Part shown: piece by piece, positions 1-8,622 of the stretch
Layout of the letters: each line of letters starts with the position of its first letter
How positions within the stretch are numbered: position 1 is the stretch's first letter
Origin: Prevotella sp.
GTDB lineage: Bacteria > Bacteroidota > Bacteroidia > Bacteroidales > Bacteroidaceae
Assembly (NCBI GenBank): GCA_017548605.1
Contig: JAFYZT010000013.1
Location: forward strand, 1-45,031
DNA: 45,031 bases
Direction of reading: 5' to 3'
Program-made: the position numbers and the translations under genes
Notes under the pieces: generated by a model
Seen by the model: only the letters and a program-made list of their open reading frames with translations
Databases searched by the model: none
What the model was told of the DNA's origin: nothing

Positions 1-45
1 CATCCCACCCCTCTTCTCACCCCTCACCCCTCACCTCTCACTCCT
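1..45. repeat. CTCACC-type low-complexity repeat inside a gene
   Basis: Irregular tandem copies of CTCACCCCTCACC-like units. They are read in frame as Ser-His-Pro-Ser-Pro-Leu-Thr peptides just before a membrane helix of the DUF6057 protein. The same motif recurs at 228-290 and 40471-40530, with related forms at 13367-13422 and 38668-38688. Confidence 0.7.
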
Positions 46-1250
46 TATATTACGGCGTATTCGTACTATTGGCCCTCATGGTCATTTTATTGTCACATGG
101 GCTTCCTGTACCAGCCGGCAGTTTATGGTCAGGCATACATTACCATCGCTACCCGACAGAATTTCCAACGCTGATTTGGGCCGCTACCCTGTCGGTCTTC
201 ATCCTCACACTCATCGCCCGTCGCTGTCCATCCCTCACCTCTCACCCCTCACCTCTTACCCATCACCCCTTACCTCTCACCTCTTCATTCTCATTCGCGT
301 TGGTAGCTATCGTTATGGGACTGCTTGTTTGGAAAAACAGCAATTTCAAGGCAGAGAAGACGATGCAATATGACTTTATGGCTTGCCACCAGCAATGGAA
401 TCGCATCATCGACACCATCAACGCCGATAAGCCCAACAACCAAATAGGAGTTACCGTACAGAATCTTGCATTGGCAATGCGTGGCATGCTCAACGACCAC
501 ATGTTCGAATATAACCAGAATGGCCTTGCGGGTCTCTTACCCGATGTAGAGCGCGATGCGACCAGCCCCTTGCCTACAGCCGAGGCATTCTATCAGTTGG
601 GTATGATGAATTTCGCACAACATGCGGTATTCGAGGCTCAGGAAGCAATTCTTGACTACCAGAAAAGTGCCCGGTGCTTCAAACGACTGGCTCAGACCAA
701 CCTCATCAACGGCAGCTACGAAGTAGCCCGCAAATATCTCATGACCCTGCAGAAGACCCTCTTCTATAGCGATTGGGCAGATGAAACACTACCGCTGTTG
801 GGAAATGAAGAGGCGATAGCCAAGCATCCCGAATATGGACGCTTGCGCCAGATGGCATACAATGAAAACCTTTTCTTCGGTGACCATGTGACTCCCGAGA
901 TGCTCCAAAAACTCTTCTCCAGCAACACAACCAATCGTCTCGCCTATGAATATCTGATGGCCGACTATCTGCTGACAGGCGACCTCGATAAATTTGCCAA
1001 CAACGTCGGTTTGGGTGAGAAACTCGGCTATCCTGCCATTCCGCGTCATTTCCAGGAGGCATTGGCTCTTAAGTGGAGCATGCGTCATGAGCAAGGTGAA
1101 CCGATGCCCGTTCAAGTTAGTCCGTCTGTTGTTCAGCGTTTCAGTCAGTTCATTTCGTACATCAAGTCACCAACCATGACCCGTGAGGGACTGGCGCAGA
1201 ATTTTGGCGATACTTATTGGTGTTACTATTTCACAACCATTCAGCGATGA
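1..1250 (+). CDS. DUF6057-family membrane protein, 5' truncated by window edge
   Basis: The reading frame (codons from base 3) is open to the left edge, so this is the C-terminal part of a longer protein; the TTG at 69 is not a convincing start. Near the edge two hydrophobic segments are seen (about nt 45-100 and 185-220) and a third at about 295-330. A soluble domain of about 310 residues follows, helix-rich and TPR-like (for example YQLGMMNFAQHAVFEAQEA and ARCFKRLAQTNLINGSYEVARKYL). I recognise it as the Bacteroidetes DUF6057 family, of unknown function. Two Ser/Pro/Thr/His-rich peptides, encoded at 3-44 and 228-290 by the CTCACCCCTCACC repeat, sit in loops next to the membrane helices and look like late insertions. 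It ends 26 bp before the lipoprotein gene and is probably co-transcribed with it. Confidence 0.7.
   Translation, partial: SHPSSHPSPLTSHSLYYGVFVLLALMVILLSHGLPVPAGSLWSGIHYHRYPTEFPTLIWAATLSVFILTLIARRCPSLTSHPSPLTHHPLPLTSSFSFALVAIVMGLLVWKNSNFKAEKTMQYDFMACHQQWNRIIDTINADKPNNQIGVTVQNLALAMRGMLNDHMFEYNQNGLAGLLPDVERDATSPLPTAEAFYQLGMMNFAQHAVFEAQEAILDYQKSARCFKRLAQTNLINGSYEVARKYLMTLQKTLFYSDWADETLPLLGNEEAIAKHPEYGRLRQMAYNENLFFGDHVTPEMLQKLFSSNTTNRLAYEYLMADYLLTGDLDKFANNVGLGEKLGYPAIPRHFQEALALKWSMRHEQGEPMPVQVSPSVVQRFSQFISYIKSPTMTREGLAQNFGDTYWCYYFTTIQR
228..290. repeat. CTCACC-type low-complexity repeat inside a gene
   Basis: About 63 bp of CTCACCTCTCACCCCT-like units encoding a Pro/Ser/Leu/Thr/His peptide between two membrane segments of the DUF6057 protein. 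The C-rich strand is the coding strand; it has no stop codon in any frame, whereas the G-rich strand contains TGA. Confidence 0.75.
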
Positions 1251-1276
1251 AAATGCATCCAAAACACTGACATGAC

Positions 1277-2752
1277 ATGAAGAAATCGATATATATCCTG
1301 TTTCTCTCCATTCTTTCATTAGGGTGGGTGGCTTGTACCGACAAGCCCGACAACCCTGTGCAGTCTGGCGAGTTGCCGCCCATCTATCCCGACTATGTCG
1401 GGGTGACTGTTCCTGTGGGTGTTGCTCCGCTCAATTTCAATATGAAAGACGGCAGCGAGCGGATGGATGTGACAATCAAAGGGGCAGACGGCACGGAAGT
1501 GCATGCCAATGGTGATTATGCCGATTTCGACATCGACGACTGGCATACGCTGCTCGAATCCACCAAGGGGAAAGACCTGACGGTGACGGTGTGTGCGAAG
1601 AAGGAGGGAGCATGGACGAAGTATAAGGATTTCACCATCCATGTCAGTCCGTATGCCCTCGATGAATGGGGTGTGACCTATCGCCGCATCGCCCCGGGCT
1701 ATGAGGTGTTCAGCCACATGGGTCTTTACCAACGCGACCTTGCCTCGTTCGATGAATACGAGATTATCGATAACTCTCGTGTGCCAGGTCAGTGCGTCAA
1801 CTGCCACACCAGCAACCGCACCGACCCTGCACAGTTCGTGTTCCATGTACGTGGCGACCATGGAGCCACGATGATACAACGTGACGGTCAGCGTGAGTGG
1901 CTCAAGGCGAAGAACGACCTGCTGGGAGGCTCCATGGTCTATCCCTATTGGCATCCCTCTGGCAAATATTGCGCTTTCTCCACCAACCAGACACGCCAGA
2001 GCTTTCACGTGGTGCGTGATGAGCGTATCGAGGTGTTCGACCTCTCTTCTGACGTGTTCGTCTATAACCCGGAGACGCATGAAGTAATCACCGACTCGCT
2101 GCTTTCAACGCCCGACTGGTCGGAGAACACACCGGTGTTCTCTCCCGACGGACGCACGCTTTATTACATGACCTGTCGTCAGCAGGAATATCCTGAACAT
2201 TACAAGGACGAACAGTACAACCTCTGCAAAATCATCTTCGACCCCGAGACAGGACGCTATGGCGACCATGTGGACACGGTGTTTAATGCTGTGAAGATGG
2301 GCAAGAGTCTTACATGGCCGCGTCCGTCCTACGATGGCAAGTATATCCTTTTCACACTCATGGACTACGGCTATTTCTCCGTTTGGCACAAAGAAGCTGA
2401 CCAATGGTTGTTAAACTTGCAGACGGGGGAGGCACGGGCAGTAGATGAAATAAACAGTCCTGATGCCGAAAGTTACCACAACTGGAACGTGAACAGCCAC
2501 TGGGTGGTGTTCACTTCACGACGTGAGAACGGACTCTATACCCAGCTCTTCCTTGCTGAGGTGGATGACAAAGGCCGGTTCTCTAAACCTTTCCTCCTGC
2601 CGCAACGCAATCCGATGGAATACTATACAGAAACAGTCTATTCTTTCAATACACCTGATTTCACCAAGACAAAGGTGGACTTCGACAGTTATGCCGCAGC
2701 CCGAGAAATCCTTTCCGACCAGCGCGTGGAGACGAAAGTCGTTGAACGTTGA
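1277..2752 (+). CDS. TolB-like beta-propeller lipoprotein with CxxCH motif
   Basis: 491 residues. The signal peptide ends in WVAC at residue 20. The following TDKPDN, acidic just after the Cys, resembles the Bacteroidetes lipoprotein export signal, so an outer-membrane and perhaps surface location is inferred. Residues 130-490 carry repeated WD40/PD40-type blades (YPYWHPSGKYCAFSTN, TPVFSPDGRTLYYMT, WPRPSYDGKYILFTL), typical of TolB-like propellers. A cytochrome-c type haem motif CVNCH lies at 173-177, just ahead of the propeller. It follows the DUF6057 gene at 26 bp, a pairing that suggests joint function. The last codons, VER-stop, are made by the start of a GTTGAACATTGAA repeat. Function unknown; haem attachment is possible but unproven. 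Confidence 0.75.
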   Translation: MKKSIYILFLSILSLGWVACTDKPDNPVQSGELPPIYPDYVGVTVPVGVAPLNFNMKDGSERMDVTIKGADGTEVHANGDYADFDIDDWHTLLESTKGKDLTVTVCAKKEGAWTKYKDFTIHVSPYALDEWGVTYRRIAPGYEVFSHMGLYQRDLASFDEYEIIDNSRVPGQCVNCHTSNRTDPAQFVFHVRGDHGATMIQRDGQREWLKAKNDLLGGSMVYPYWHPSGKYCAFSTNQTRQSFHVVRDERIEVFDLSSDVFVYNPETHEVITDSLLSTPDWSENTPVFSPDGRTLYYMTCRQQEYPEHYKDEQYNLCKIIFDPETGRYGDHVDTVFNAVKMGKSLTWPRPSYDGKYILFTLMDYGYFSVWHKEADQWLLNLQTGEARAVDEINSPDAESYHNWNVNSHWVVFTSRRENGLYTQLFLAEVDDKGRFSKPFLLPQRNPMEYYTETVYSFNTPDFTKTKVDFDSYAAAREILSDQRVETKVVER

Positions 2753-2783
2753 ACATTGAACGTTGAAGATTGAACATTAAACA
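2741..2783. repeat. GTTGAACATTGAA-type repeat overlapping a stop codon
   Basis: Near-tandem 10-mers of the type GTTGAACATT/GTTGAACGTT. The first copies encode the last three residues and the stop of the lipoprotein gene. Related tracts, in either orientation, lie at 15680-15720, 17524-17587, 17706-17748 and 33508-33564. Confidence 0.75.
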
Positions 2784-2789
2784 TTTGTC

Positions 2790-2842
2790 CTATTTAACTT
2801 CCTATTTAACTCCCATTTTTACTCCCTATTTAACTCCCATTT
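2790..2842. repeat. TATTTAACTCCC-type repeat
   Basis: Four irregular copies of a CTATTTAACTCCC-like unit fill the gap in front of the histidine phosphatase gene. A similar array in opposite orientation (GGGAGTTAAA units) lies at 14754-14823. No canonical -7 box is visible inside. Confidence 0.6.
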
Positions 2843-2856
2843 AAAAAACCTATAAC

Positions 2857-4125
2857 ATGAAAAAGATCCTAACCACCCTGATGCTTGTGCTTACAACGAT
2901 GATGACTTGGGCACAAAGCAGCACCGCACTTGAACAGCTGAAGGCAGACCCGCGTAAGGCATACGGCACAGACTATCCGTATGAGCAGAAAGTGTTTGAG
3001 ATGACAAAGGCCCCGAGCGGTTATCAACCATTTTATATCAGTCATTACTCCCGTCATGGGTCGCGTTATTACTGGACTGACAGACTGTATATCCAATTGG
3101 ATACCTTATTGACCAGGGCGCACAACAATCAACAGCTCACCCCTGTGGGCGAGGCTTTCTATACCAAGTTTATGGCCTGCAAGCAGGAACTGATGACAGG
3201 CGTGAGTGAACTTACCCAACTGGGATGGGAACAGCATCAGTTCATCGCCCGCACGATGTATAACCAATTCCCCGAGGTATTCAAAAATGGAGGTAACGTG
3301 TTCGCCATCTCATCGCTGTCGGGGCGCTGCGTGCTCAGCATGTCGGCCTTCTGTCAGGAACTGGTGCAGTGCAATCCGAAGATTGAGATACGCGAACAGT
3401 CGTCGCGCTTCACCCTCGATGGTGTGGTGCCCACCGACCGTCAGAACCCCGTGAAACATAAATATCCGAAAGCAAGACCACGCTTTGAAGACAACCGGGC
3501 ACAGTTTCAGGGTGAATACACCCTGCGGCAGAGAGTGACACCCCGTGTCTTCACAAGCACAGAGGGCCTGCCCGGCAACATGGAACGCTTGGGCAGTTCA
3601 CTCGTCGACCTGTATAGGACGCTGCCGAGCATCAATCATGAGGGAATGATGGATGGTATCGTTACCGACGAGGAGCTTGCCGCCGAATGGGAAAACGACA
3701 ACTTGGGTTCCTACACATGGGTCTTTGAACCGCAATATCAGATGATTCCCATCCTTCAGGATATCATCAAGAAAGCGGATGCGGTGCTCACGGGCAACAG
3801 CGACCATATCGCCGACCTGCGCTTTGGCCACGACACCTGTCTGGGTCCGTTGACGGTGCTCATGGGCATCAACGGGGCCGACATCGATCCGGAAAATCCC
3901 TACGACGTGAAGAACTGCTACCAGAACTGGGAGACGTGCAAGGCCTCGAACATGCAACTGGTGTTCTACCGTGGTAAGAAAGCCGGCGACCCTGTCCTTG
4001 TGAAGTGCCTGCTCAACGGCCACGAGGCCACACTGCCCGTGCCCACTACGCAAGCACCGTATTACAAATGGTCGGATTTCCGACAGTTCTATATGGATCG
4101 CTGTAATAGCATCAAGGAGGAGTAA
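2857..4125 (+). CDS. Secreted histidine acid phosphatase (phytase/MINPP-like)
   Basis: 422 residues. A signal peptide ends near residue 20 (MTWAQ). The clade-2 histidine phosphatase signature is present: RHGSR at 66-70, with His67 the expected phospho-acceptor. A C-terminal His-Asp pair is found at FGHDT (His325-Asp326). Length and arrangement fit the family that includes bacterial multiple inositol-polyphosphate phosphatases and acid phosphatases. The likely role is release of phosphate from phytate or other phosphomonoesters in the periplasm or outside the cell; the substrate cannot be read from sequence. Same strand as the lipoprotein gene but 104 bp downstream across repeats; followed by a clear hairpin terminator at 4164-4192. 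Confidence 0.85.
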   Translation: MKKILTTLMLVLTTMMTWAQSSTALEQLKADPRKAYGTDYPYEQKVFEMTKAPSGYQPFYISHYSRHGSRYYWTDRLYIQLDTLLTRAHNNQQLTPVGEAFYTKFMACKQELMTGVSELTQLGWEQHQFIARTMYNQFPEVFKNGGNVFAISSLSGRCVLSMSAFCQELVQCNPKIEIREQSSRFTLDGVVPTDRQNPVKHKYPKARPRFEDNRAQFQGEYTLRQRVTPRVFTSTEGLPGNMERLGSSLVDLYRTLPSINHEGMMDGIVTDEELAAEWENDNLGSYTWVFEPQYQMIPILQDIIKKADAVLTGNSDHIADLRFGHDTCLGPLTVLMGINGADIDPENPYDVKNCYQNWETCKASNMQLVFYRGKKAGDPVLVKCLLNGHEATLPVPTTQAPYYKWSDFRQFYMDRCNSIKEE

Positions 4126-4163
4126 ACGAAGCAAGGAAACCATCTTTTCAACTATCCATATAG

Positions 4164-4192
4164 TCCGTCTGTGTGGCCTTCGCACAGACGGA
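4164..4192 (+). terminator. Hairpin terminator after histidine phosphatase
   Basis: Perfect 10-bp stem (TCCGTCTGTG / CACAGACGGA) with a 9-base loop, followed by a T-rich stretch (TTTATCTTGTTCTT). Confidence 0.8.
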
Positions 4193-4229
4193 TTTATCTT
4201 GTTCTTCACAACTTTTTACGAAGATAATG

Positions 4230-4259
4230 ATTGTTTCTTAAATAATTATGCTAAATTTG
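4230..4259 (+). promoter_or_regulatory. Bacteroidetes-type promoter for the M6 protease gene
   Basis: -7 box TAAATTTG at 4252-4259 and -33-like ATTG at 4230-4233, spacer 18. The start codon is about 65 bp downstream. Confidence 0.6.
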
Positions 4260-4323
4260 TCGGGCGTTTTTCAACTATTCGCCTCAAATACTAAAAAATC
4301 ACACACTCAAAAACTGACATAAG

Positions 4324-6729
4324 ATGAAAAAAATAATCTTCAGTTTCTTGCTGACCTTAATGGTCCTTTGCGTCTATGCTGTGCCTGCCAAGAAAGGTAT
4401 CATAAGAACGCTCACCTTGGCTAACGGAACGACGGTCACCGCCCAACTCGTGGGCGATGAACACGGGCATTACTGGTTGGCTGCCGACGGCAAGGCCTAT
4501 CAAGCCATCGAAGGAGCGGATGTCTTTGAACAGGTGGATGCCCGGCAAGTCATGCTTAGGGCACAAGAAAAAAGAATGAAGGCAAACGCCCGTCGTGGAC
4601 GCAAGATGTCGAAGCATCGCGTTGGCGAATTTGGCGAGTATATCGGCCAAAAGAAAGGACTCATTATCATGGTCAATTTCTCCGATGTGAGTTTCAAAGC
4701 CAGCAACAATAATGCGTTGTATCAACGTATCGCCAACGAAGTGAATTTCAATGAGGGTAATTTCAAAGGCTCGATGTACGACTATTTCCTGGCGCAGAGC
4801 GATGGACAGTTTGAACTGACTTTCGATGTGGTGGGCCCTGTGACGGTGTCGAGACCTCAATCCTATTATGGTGCCAACAACTCACGTGGCGATGATAAGT
4901 ACCCTGCCACGATGGTTATCGAGGCCCTCACTTTGGCCGACGATGAGGTGAACTTCGCCGACTATGACTGGGACGGCGACGGTGAGGTGGACCAGGTGTT
5001 TGTGGTCTATGCCGGTAAGGGCGAGGCTGATGGTGGTGCTTCTTCTACCATCTGGCCCCATGAGTGGCAACTCAGTTCAGCGTCTTATTATGGCGACGGC
5101 ACAGGAGCACAGACGCTCGATGGCGTAATCATCGACACCTATGCCTGTGGTTCCGAACTGAACGGCTATGGTTCTATCGATGGCATTGGCACGATGTGTC
5201 ATGAATTCAGCCATTGTCTGGGTTACCCCGACTTCTACGATACCGATTACAGCGGTGGCCAAGGTATGGGTGCCTGGAGTCTGATGGACGAAGGATGCTA
5301 TAACGGTGATGGATACCAACCCTCGGGCTACACCAGTTATGAACGCTGGTTGGCAGGATGGAAGACACCTATAGAACTGAAGGCTTCGAAGAAAGTTACG
5401 GGCATGAAATCGCTTGTCGATGGTGGCGAGAGTTATATCATCTACAACGAGGGTAACCGCAACGAATACTTCCTGCTCGAAAACCGTCAGAAAACGGGAT
5501 GGGATGCCAGTCTGCCGGGAGCGGGACTGCTTATCCTGCATGTGGACTATGATGCTGACGTGTGGGCTGCCAACGAACCCAATGACGACCCGTCGCACCA
5601 ACGCATGACATGGATTCCTGCCGACAATGAATACCAATATTATGTCTATCAGGGAACACGGTACTATACCTCTGAGGGAATGGCTACTGACACCTATCCC
5701 CAAAACAGCAACAACAGTTTCAGCAAGTCGTCAACACCTGCCGCCAAATTCTACAACAAGAACACCGACGGCACCTATTTTATGAATGCGTCTATTGAGA
5801 ATATTACTCAGCATAAAGGTTCTGACAAGACCATCTCGTTCGACTTCGTCGGTGAGGCGGCTGAAGTGTCGAACCCCGTGTTCTCGCCAAAGGGAGGTGT
5901 ATATACCGAAGCTCAGCAGGTGACCATCACTTGCGAGACGGAAGACGCTACTATCTACTTTACGACCGACGGGTCAACGCCAACAGCTGACAGCACTCCT
6001 TACACCGAACCCATCACGGTGGAGGAGACAACGGTCTTCAAGGCCATCGCCATCCTCGACAATGGGATGAGCGAAGTGGTCTCGGCCCGATACATCATAC
6101 GCAGCGACATGGCATCCGACGTGAAAACCTTCAAACTGGTGAATACGCTCGACGAGATGGTCAGTGGAGAGCGTTATGTCATCGCATGCGGCAAAAAGCA
6201 AAAGGCGGCAGGTGTCTTGAATACTGACGCAAAAAATCCCTATTTCAACCCCGTTAGTGTTTCTGTTGAAGACGACGTGGTGACCATCACCGACGATGTG
6301 ATGGTGTTCTTTGTTGACGGTGTAGGGTCGGAATGGACGCTCATGAACGATGAGGGCCAGTTCCTCTACGCTACGGATGTCAAGAGATTGGCTTTCTCCG
6401 ACGAAGAGCAGATATGGACGTTGGCTAACGATTATACGAATGACAATACGGCGGGCGTGGGCATGTCCTTTGATTCCTTTGGCACCATACTCTACAACAG
6501 TGGGTCGCCGCGTTTCACCACTTACACCTCCGATCCTACCAAGGTGATGCTCGTAGCTCATCTCTATAAGGCGTATGTGGTTCCTGAAGAGACGGGTATC
6601 ACGGTTGTGGCCAAAGAGGAAACACCTGCTAGTGACATTGTCTATGATCTGCAAGGACGAAGGGTGACAGCCACCAGTCTTCCCAAGGGTATCTATATCA
6701 TTGGTGGTAGGAAGGTTGTCGTTCAATAA
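4324..6729 (+). CDS. Secreted M6-family metalloprotease with chitobiase-like and T9SS-like tail domains
   Basis: 801 residues. Signal peptide about 1-20. The catalytic region (about 110-490) has the zinc site HEFSH at 293-297 and a nearby Asp in GYPDFYD, as in immune-inhibitor-A (M6) peptidases. DWDGDGEVD at 215-223 is a typical calcium-binding Asp loop. Residues about 518-595 resemble the CHB_HEX_C_1 fold (FTTDGSTPTADSTPY). About 605-755 is an unassigned beta domain. The final 30 residues (VYDLQGRRV ... KGIYIIGGRKVVVQ) match tails of two other secreted proteins in this window and look like a type IX secretion C-terminal signal. It has its own promoter at 4230 and is followed 22 bp later by the esterase gene. 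Role: extracellular or surface protein degradation; target unknown. Confidence 0.85.
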   Translation: MKKIIFSFLLTLMVLCVYAVPAKKGIIRTLTLANGTTVTAQLVGDEHGHYWLAADGKAYQAIEGADVFEQVDARQVMLRAQEKRMKANARRGRKMSKHRVGEFGEYIGQKKGLIIMVNFSDVSFKASNNNALYQRIANEVNFNEGNFKGSMYDYFLAQSDGQFELTFDVVGPVTVSRPQSYYGANNSRGDDKYPATMVIEALTLADDEVNFADYDWDGDGEVDQVFVVYAGKGEADGGASSTIWPHEWQLSSASYYGDGTGAQTLDGVIIDTYACGSELNGYGSIDGIGTMCHEFSHCLGYPDFYDTDYSGGQGMGAWSLMDEGCYNGDGYQPSGYTSYERWLAGWKTPIELKASKKVTGMKSLVDGGESYIIYNEGNRNEYFLLENRQKTGWDASLPGAGLLILHVDYDADVWAANEPNDDPSHQRMTWIPADNEYQYYVYQGTRYYTSEGMATDTYPQNSNNSFSKSSTPAAKFYNKNTDGTYFMNASIENITQHKGSDKTISFDFVGEAAEVSNPVFSPKGGVYTEAQQVTITCETEDATIYFTTDGSTPTADSTPYTEPITVEETTVFKAIAILDNGMSEVVSARYIIRSDMASDVKTFKLVNTLDEMVSGERYVIACGKKQKAAGVLNTDAKNPYFNPVSVSVEDDVVTITDDVMVFFVDGVGSEWTLMNDEGQFLYATDVKRLAFSDEEQIWTLANDYTNDNTAGVGMSFDSFGTILYNSGSPRFTTYTSDPTKVMLVAHLYKAYVVPEETGITVVAKEETPASDIVYDLQGRRVTATSLPKGIYIIGGRKVVVQ

Positions 6730-6751
6730 TCCGGGAAGAACAGCAGCGTAT

Positions 6752-7753
6752 ATGGAAAACAGTTATATCAAACAGTTTCCCGACATCATGGCGGGCAAGA
6801 AAGTCATGTATGTGCATGGCTTTGGCTCGTCTGCGGAGTCGGGCACGGTACACCGCCTCCGTGAGGTGCTGCCCGAGGCCACTATCATCGCCGAGGATGT
6901 ACCGCTGCACCCGCAAGAAGCCATCGACATGTTGCGGAGGCTATGTGAGGAACAACAGCCTGACCTTATTGTGGGCACGTCGATGGGAGGCATGTACACG
7001 GAGATGCTCTATGGCTACGACCGTATCATGATTAATCCTGCACTCGCCATCGGTGACACCATGGTGAGTCACGGGCTGACGGGCCAGCAGCATTTCTTCA
7101 GTCCTCGTAAAGATGGCGTACAGGATTTCATTGTCACCAAGGGATTGGTGAAGGAGTACAAGGACATTACCAAGCTGAATTTCCTGGGAGTGAATGATGA
7201 AGAGCGGGGTAGGGTAATCGGCCTTTTCGGCGACAACGACGATCTGGTGGACACCTACGAACTGTTCAGTGAACACTATCCCACGGCCATCCGTTTCCAT
7301 GGTGCCCACCGTATGGACGACCAGTCGTTCATGCACGCCGTGCTGCCTGTGATACGATGGATGGACGACCGGCAGGAAGGGCGTGAGCGTGAAAAGGTAT
7401 TCATCGCCACCAATGCGCTCATCGATCGTCGGGGTATGGCAGAGGCCAGTTCACAAAAGGCTTTCCGCCGGTTGATAGAGCATTATGACGTGTATATCGT
7501 GGCTCCCGCTCCGCGTTCAATGGATGATGGAACGGAACAAATGAAGACGACGATAGCCTGGGCTGACGAATATATCAATGTGCCGGCATACAACCATGTG
7601 CTCTTCACCAACCAACCACAACTGCTCCTGGGCGATTTCTTCATCACCACCCAGCCATGTGACAATTTCATGGGTACGGTCATCCCTTATCGTAGCGACA
7701 CCTTCAAGACTTGGGAGGAAATCATCACGTATTTTGACAGAATAACACGTTAA
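6752..7753 (+). CDS. YqiA/YcfP-like esterase fused to a degenerate HAD/nucleotidase-like domain
   Basis: 333 residues from the ATG at 6752; an in-frame ATG at 6701 lies inside the upstream gene and is rejected. Residues 17-210 are a small alpha/beta hydrolase of the YqiA/UPF0227 kind: VMYVHGFGSS near the N terminus, the nucleophile elbow GTSMGG, an Asp in FGDNDDLVD and a His in FHGAHRM, a complete Ser-Asp-His triad. The last about 115 residues resemble the C-type 5'(3')-deoxyribonucleotidase (HAD) fold, with VAPAPRS at motif II and LLGDFFITTQP where the family has GDYLIDD. However, the expected DxD nucleophile motif reads ATNALID, so this half is probably not a phosphatase. Substrate unknown. 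Confidence 0.75.
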   Translation: MENSYIKQFPDIMAGKKVMYVHGFGSSAESGTVHRLREVLPEATIIAEDVPLHPQEAIDMLRRLCEEQQPDLIVGTSMGGMYTEMLYGYDRIMINPALAIGDTMVSHGLTGQQHFFSPRKDGVQDFIVTKGLVKEYKDITKLNFLGVNDEERGRVIGLFGDNDDLVDTYELFSEHYPTAIRFHGAHRMDDQSFMHAVLPVIRWMDDRQEGREREKVFIATNALIDRRGMAEASSQKAFRRLIEHYDVYIVAPAPRSMDDGTEQMKTTIAWADEYINVPAYNHVLFTNQPQLLLGDFFITTQPCDNFMGTVIPYRSDTFKTWEEIITYFDRITR

Positions 7754-7767
7754 AGCCCCTTTCCCAT

Positions 7768-7785
7768 CCCTCCCCGAGGGGAGGG
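7768..7785. repeat. GC-rich palindrome
   Basis: Perfect 8-bp arms CCCTCCCC/GGGGAGGG around GA, between the convergent esterase and aat genes. It could end either transcript, but no clean T-tract follows. It belongs to the same family as the palindromes at 11232, 16221, 17645 and 33572. Confidence 0.5.
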
Positions 7786-7819
7786 CGTGAATACTCCACA
7801 GGGTAATTGTTCTCCCCCT

Positions 7820-7897
7820 CGGGGGAGTTAGTGTGGGGCTCTTTTCGGGGGAGTTAGTGGGGGGCTCTTTTCGGGGGAGTTAGTGGGGGGCTCTAAC
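7820..7897. repeat. Three tandem 26-bp units overlapping the aat stop codon
   Basis: Units at 7820-7845, 7846-7871 and 7872-7897, each CGGGGGAGTTAGTGKGGGGC plus CTCTTT-like bases, nearly identical. The last unit encodes the final Aat residues RAPH and the TAA stop on the minus strand. Confidence 0.85.
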
Positions 7898-8536
7898 TAA
7901 TCTTATATACTCCTTATAAGAGATATGACGTCCGCCCATCGATTTGAGATGGGGCGTTTCAAACTGGCAGTCGATGATGCGGCCGCCAGTTTGTTGCATA
8001 ATATGAGCCAAACGAATCAATGCCAGTTTGCTGCCATTGGATACCCGAGAGAACATGCTCTCGCCGAAGAAGCATGCACCTATGGCCACACCATATAACC
8101 CTCCTACCAGTTGTTTCTGCTTATCCCATACTTCCACGGAGGCGGCAAAGCCTTGGCGGTGTAATTCGGTGTAGGCATCAATCATGTCTTTACCCAACCA
8201 AGCCCCTTCTTCCTCGATACGTAATGCGCTGCATGCCTCTATTACGTCGTCGAAGCACTGGTTGACAGTGACATGATATAGGTCTTTGCGCATCAGTGTG
8301 CGCATAGAGTGTGATATGTGTATCTCGTCGGGGAAGATAACAAAACGGTCCATCGGACAATACCAATGTATCTCATCCCAATCGCGGAAGGAATACCAAG
8401 GGAAGATTCCATTTTGATAAGCCAGTAACAACCGGTCGACACTCAGGTCGCCACCTACAGCAAACAATCCGCTGGGTTCTGGCTCATATACCAACGGATT
8501 GGGGAAAGCAATTCTGTCACTCAGTTGAAAAACCAT
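7880..8536 (-). CDS. aat: Leucyl/phenylalanyl-tRNA-protein transferase
   Basis: 218 residues, usual length. It carries family hallmarks: FPNPLVYEPEPSGLFAVGGDLSVDRLLLAYQ near the N terminus (partly quoted: FPNPL, GLFAVGGDLS), GIFPWYS, WYCPMDRFVIFP, and the GESMFSRVSNGSKLAL segment of the active-site region. The enzyme transfers Leu or Phe from aminoacyl-tRNA to proteins with N-terminal Lys or Arg in the cytoplasm, creating a primary N-degron read by ClpS. It lies 79 bp downstream of clpA on the same strand, so tagging enzyme, unfoldase and adaptor are probably one operon. The last four residues (RAPH) and the stop are coded by the 26-bp tandem repeat. Confidence 0.95.
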   Translation of the reverse strand: MVFQLSDRIAFPNPLVYEPEPSGLFAVGGDLSVDRLLLAYQNGIFPWYSFRDWDEIHWYCPMDRFVIFPDEIHISHSMRTLMRKDLYHVTVNQCFDDVIEACSALRIEEEGAWLGKDMIDAYTELHRQGFAASVEVWDKQKQLVGGLYGVAIGACFFGESMFSRVSNGSKLALIRLAHIMQQTGGRIIDCQFETPHLKSMGGRHISYKEYIRLVRAPH

Positions 8537-8537
8537 T

Positions 8538-8622
8538 GTTTAGTTTTCGAGTTCTTAAGTTTTTGAGTTTATGAGTTCTTGCTTTATATTTTTAATCTTT
8601 TAATTTTTTAATCTTTTAATTC
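8538..8622. repeat. A/T-rich repeats between clpA and aat, overlapping the clpA stop
   Basis: GAGTTCTT/GAGTTTATGAGTTCTT units are followed by TTTTAATCTTTTAATTTTTTAA-like units. The latter supply the last Asn codon and TAA stop of clpA. A similar TTTAATCTTTTAA tract occurs near 17783-17840. Confidence 0.6.

Noticed and set aside
6701-6751. Earlier in-frame ATG for the esterase gene
   Set aside because: It lies inside the upstream protease gene and adds a non-conserved leader; the ATG at 6752 is preferred.
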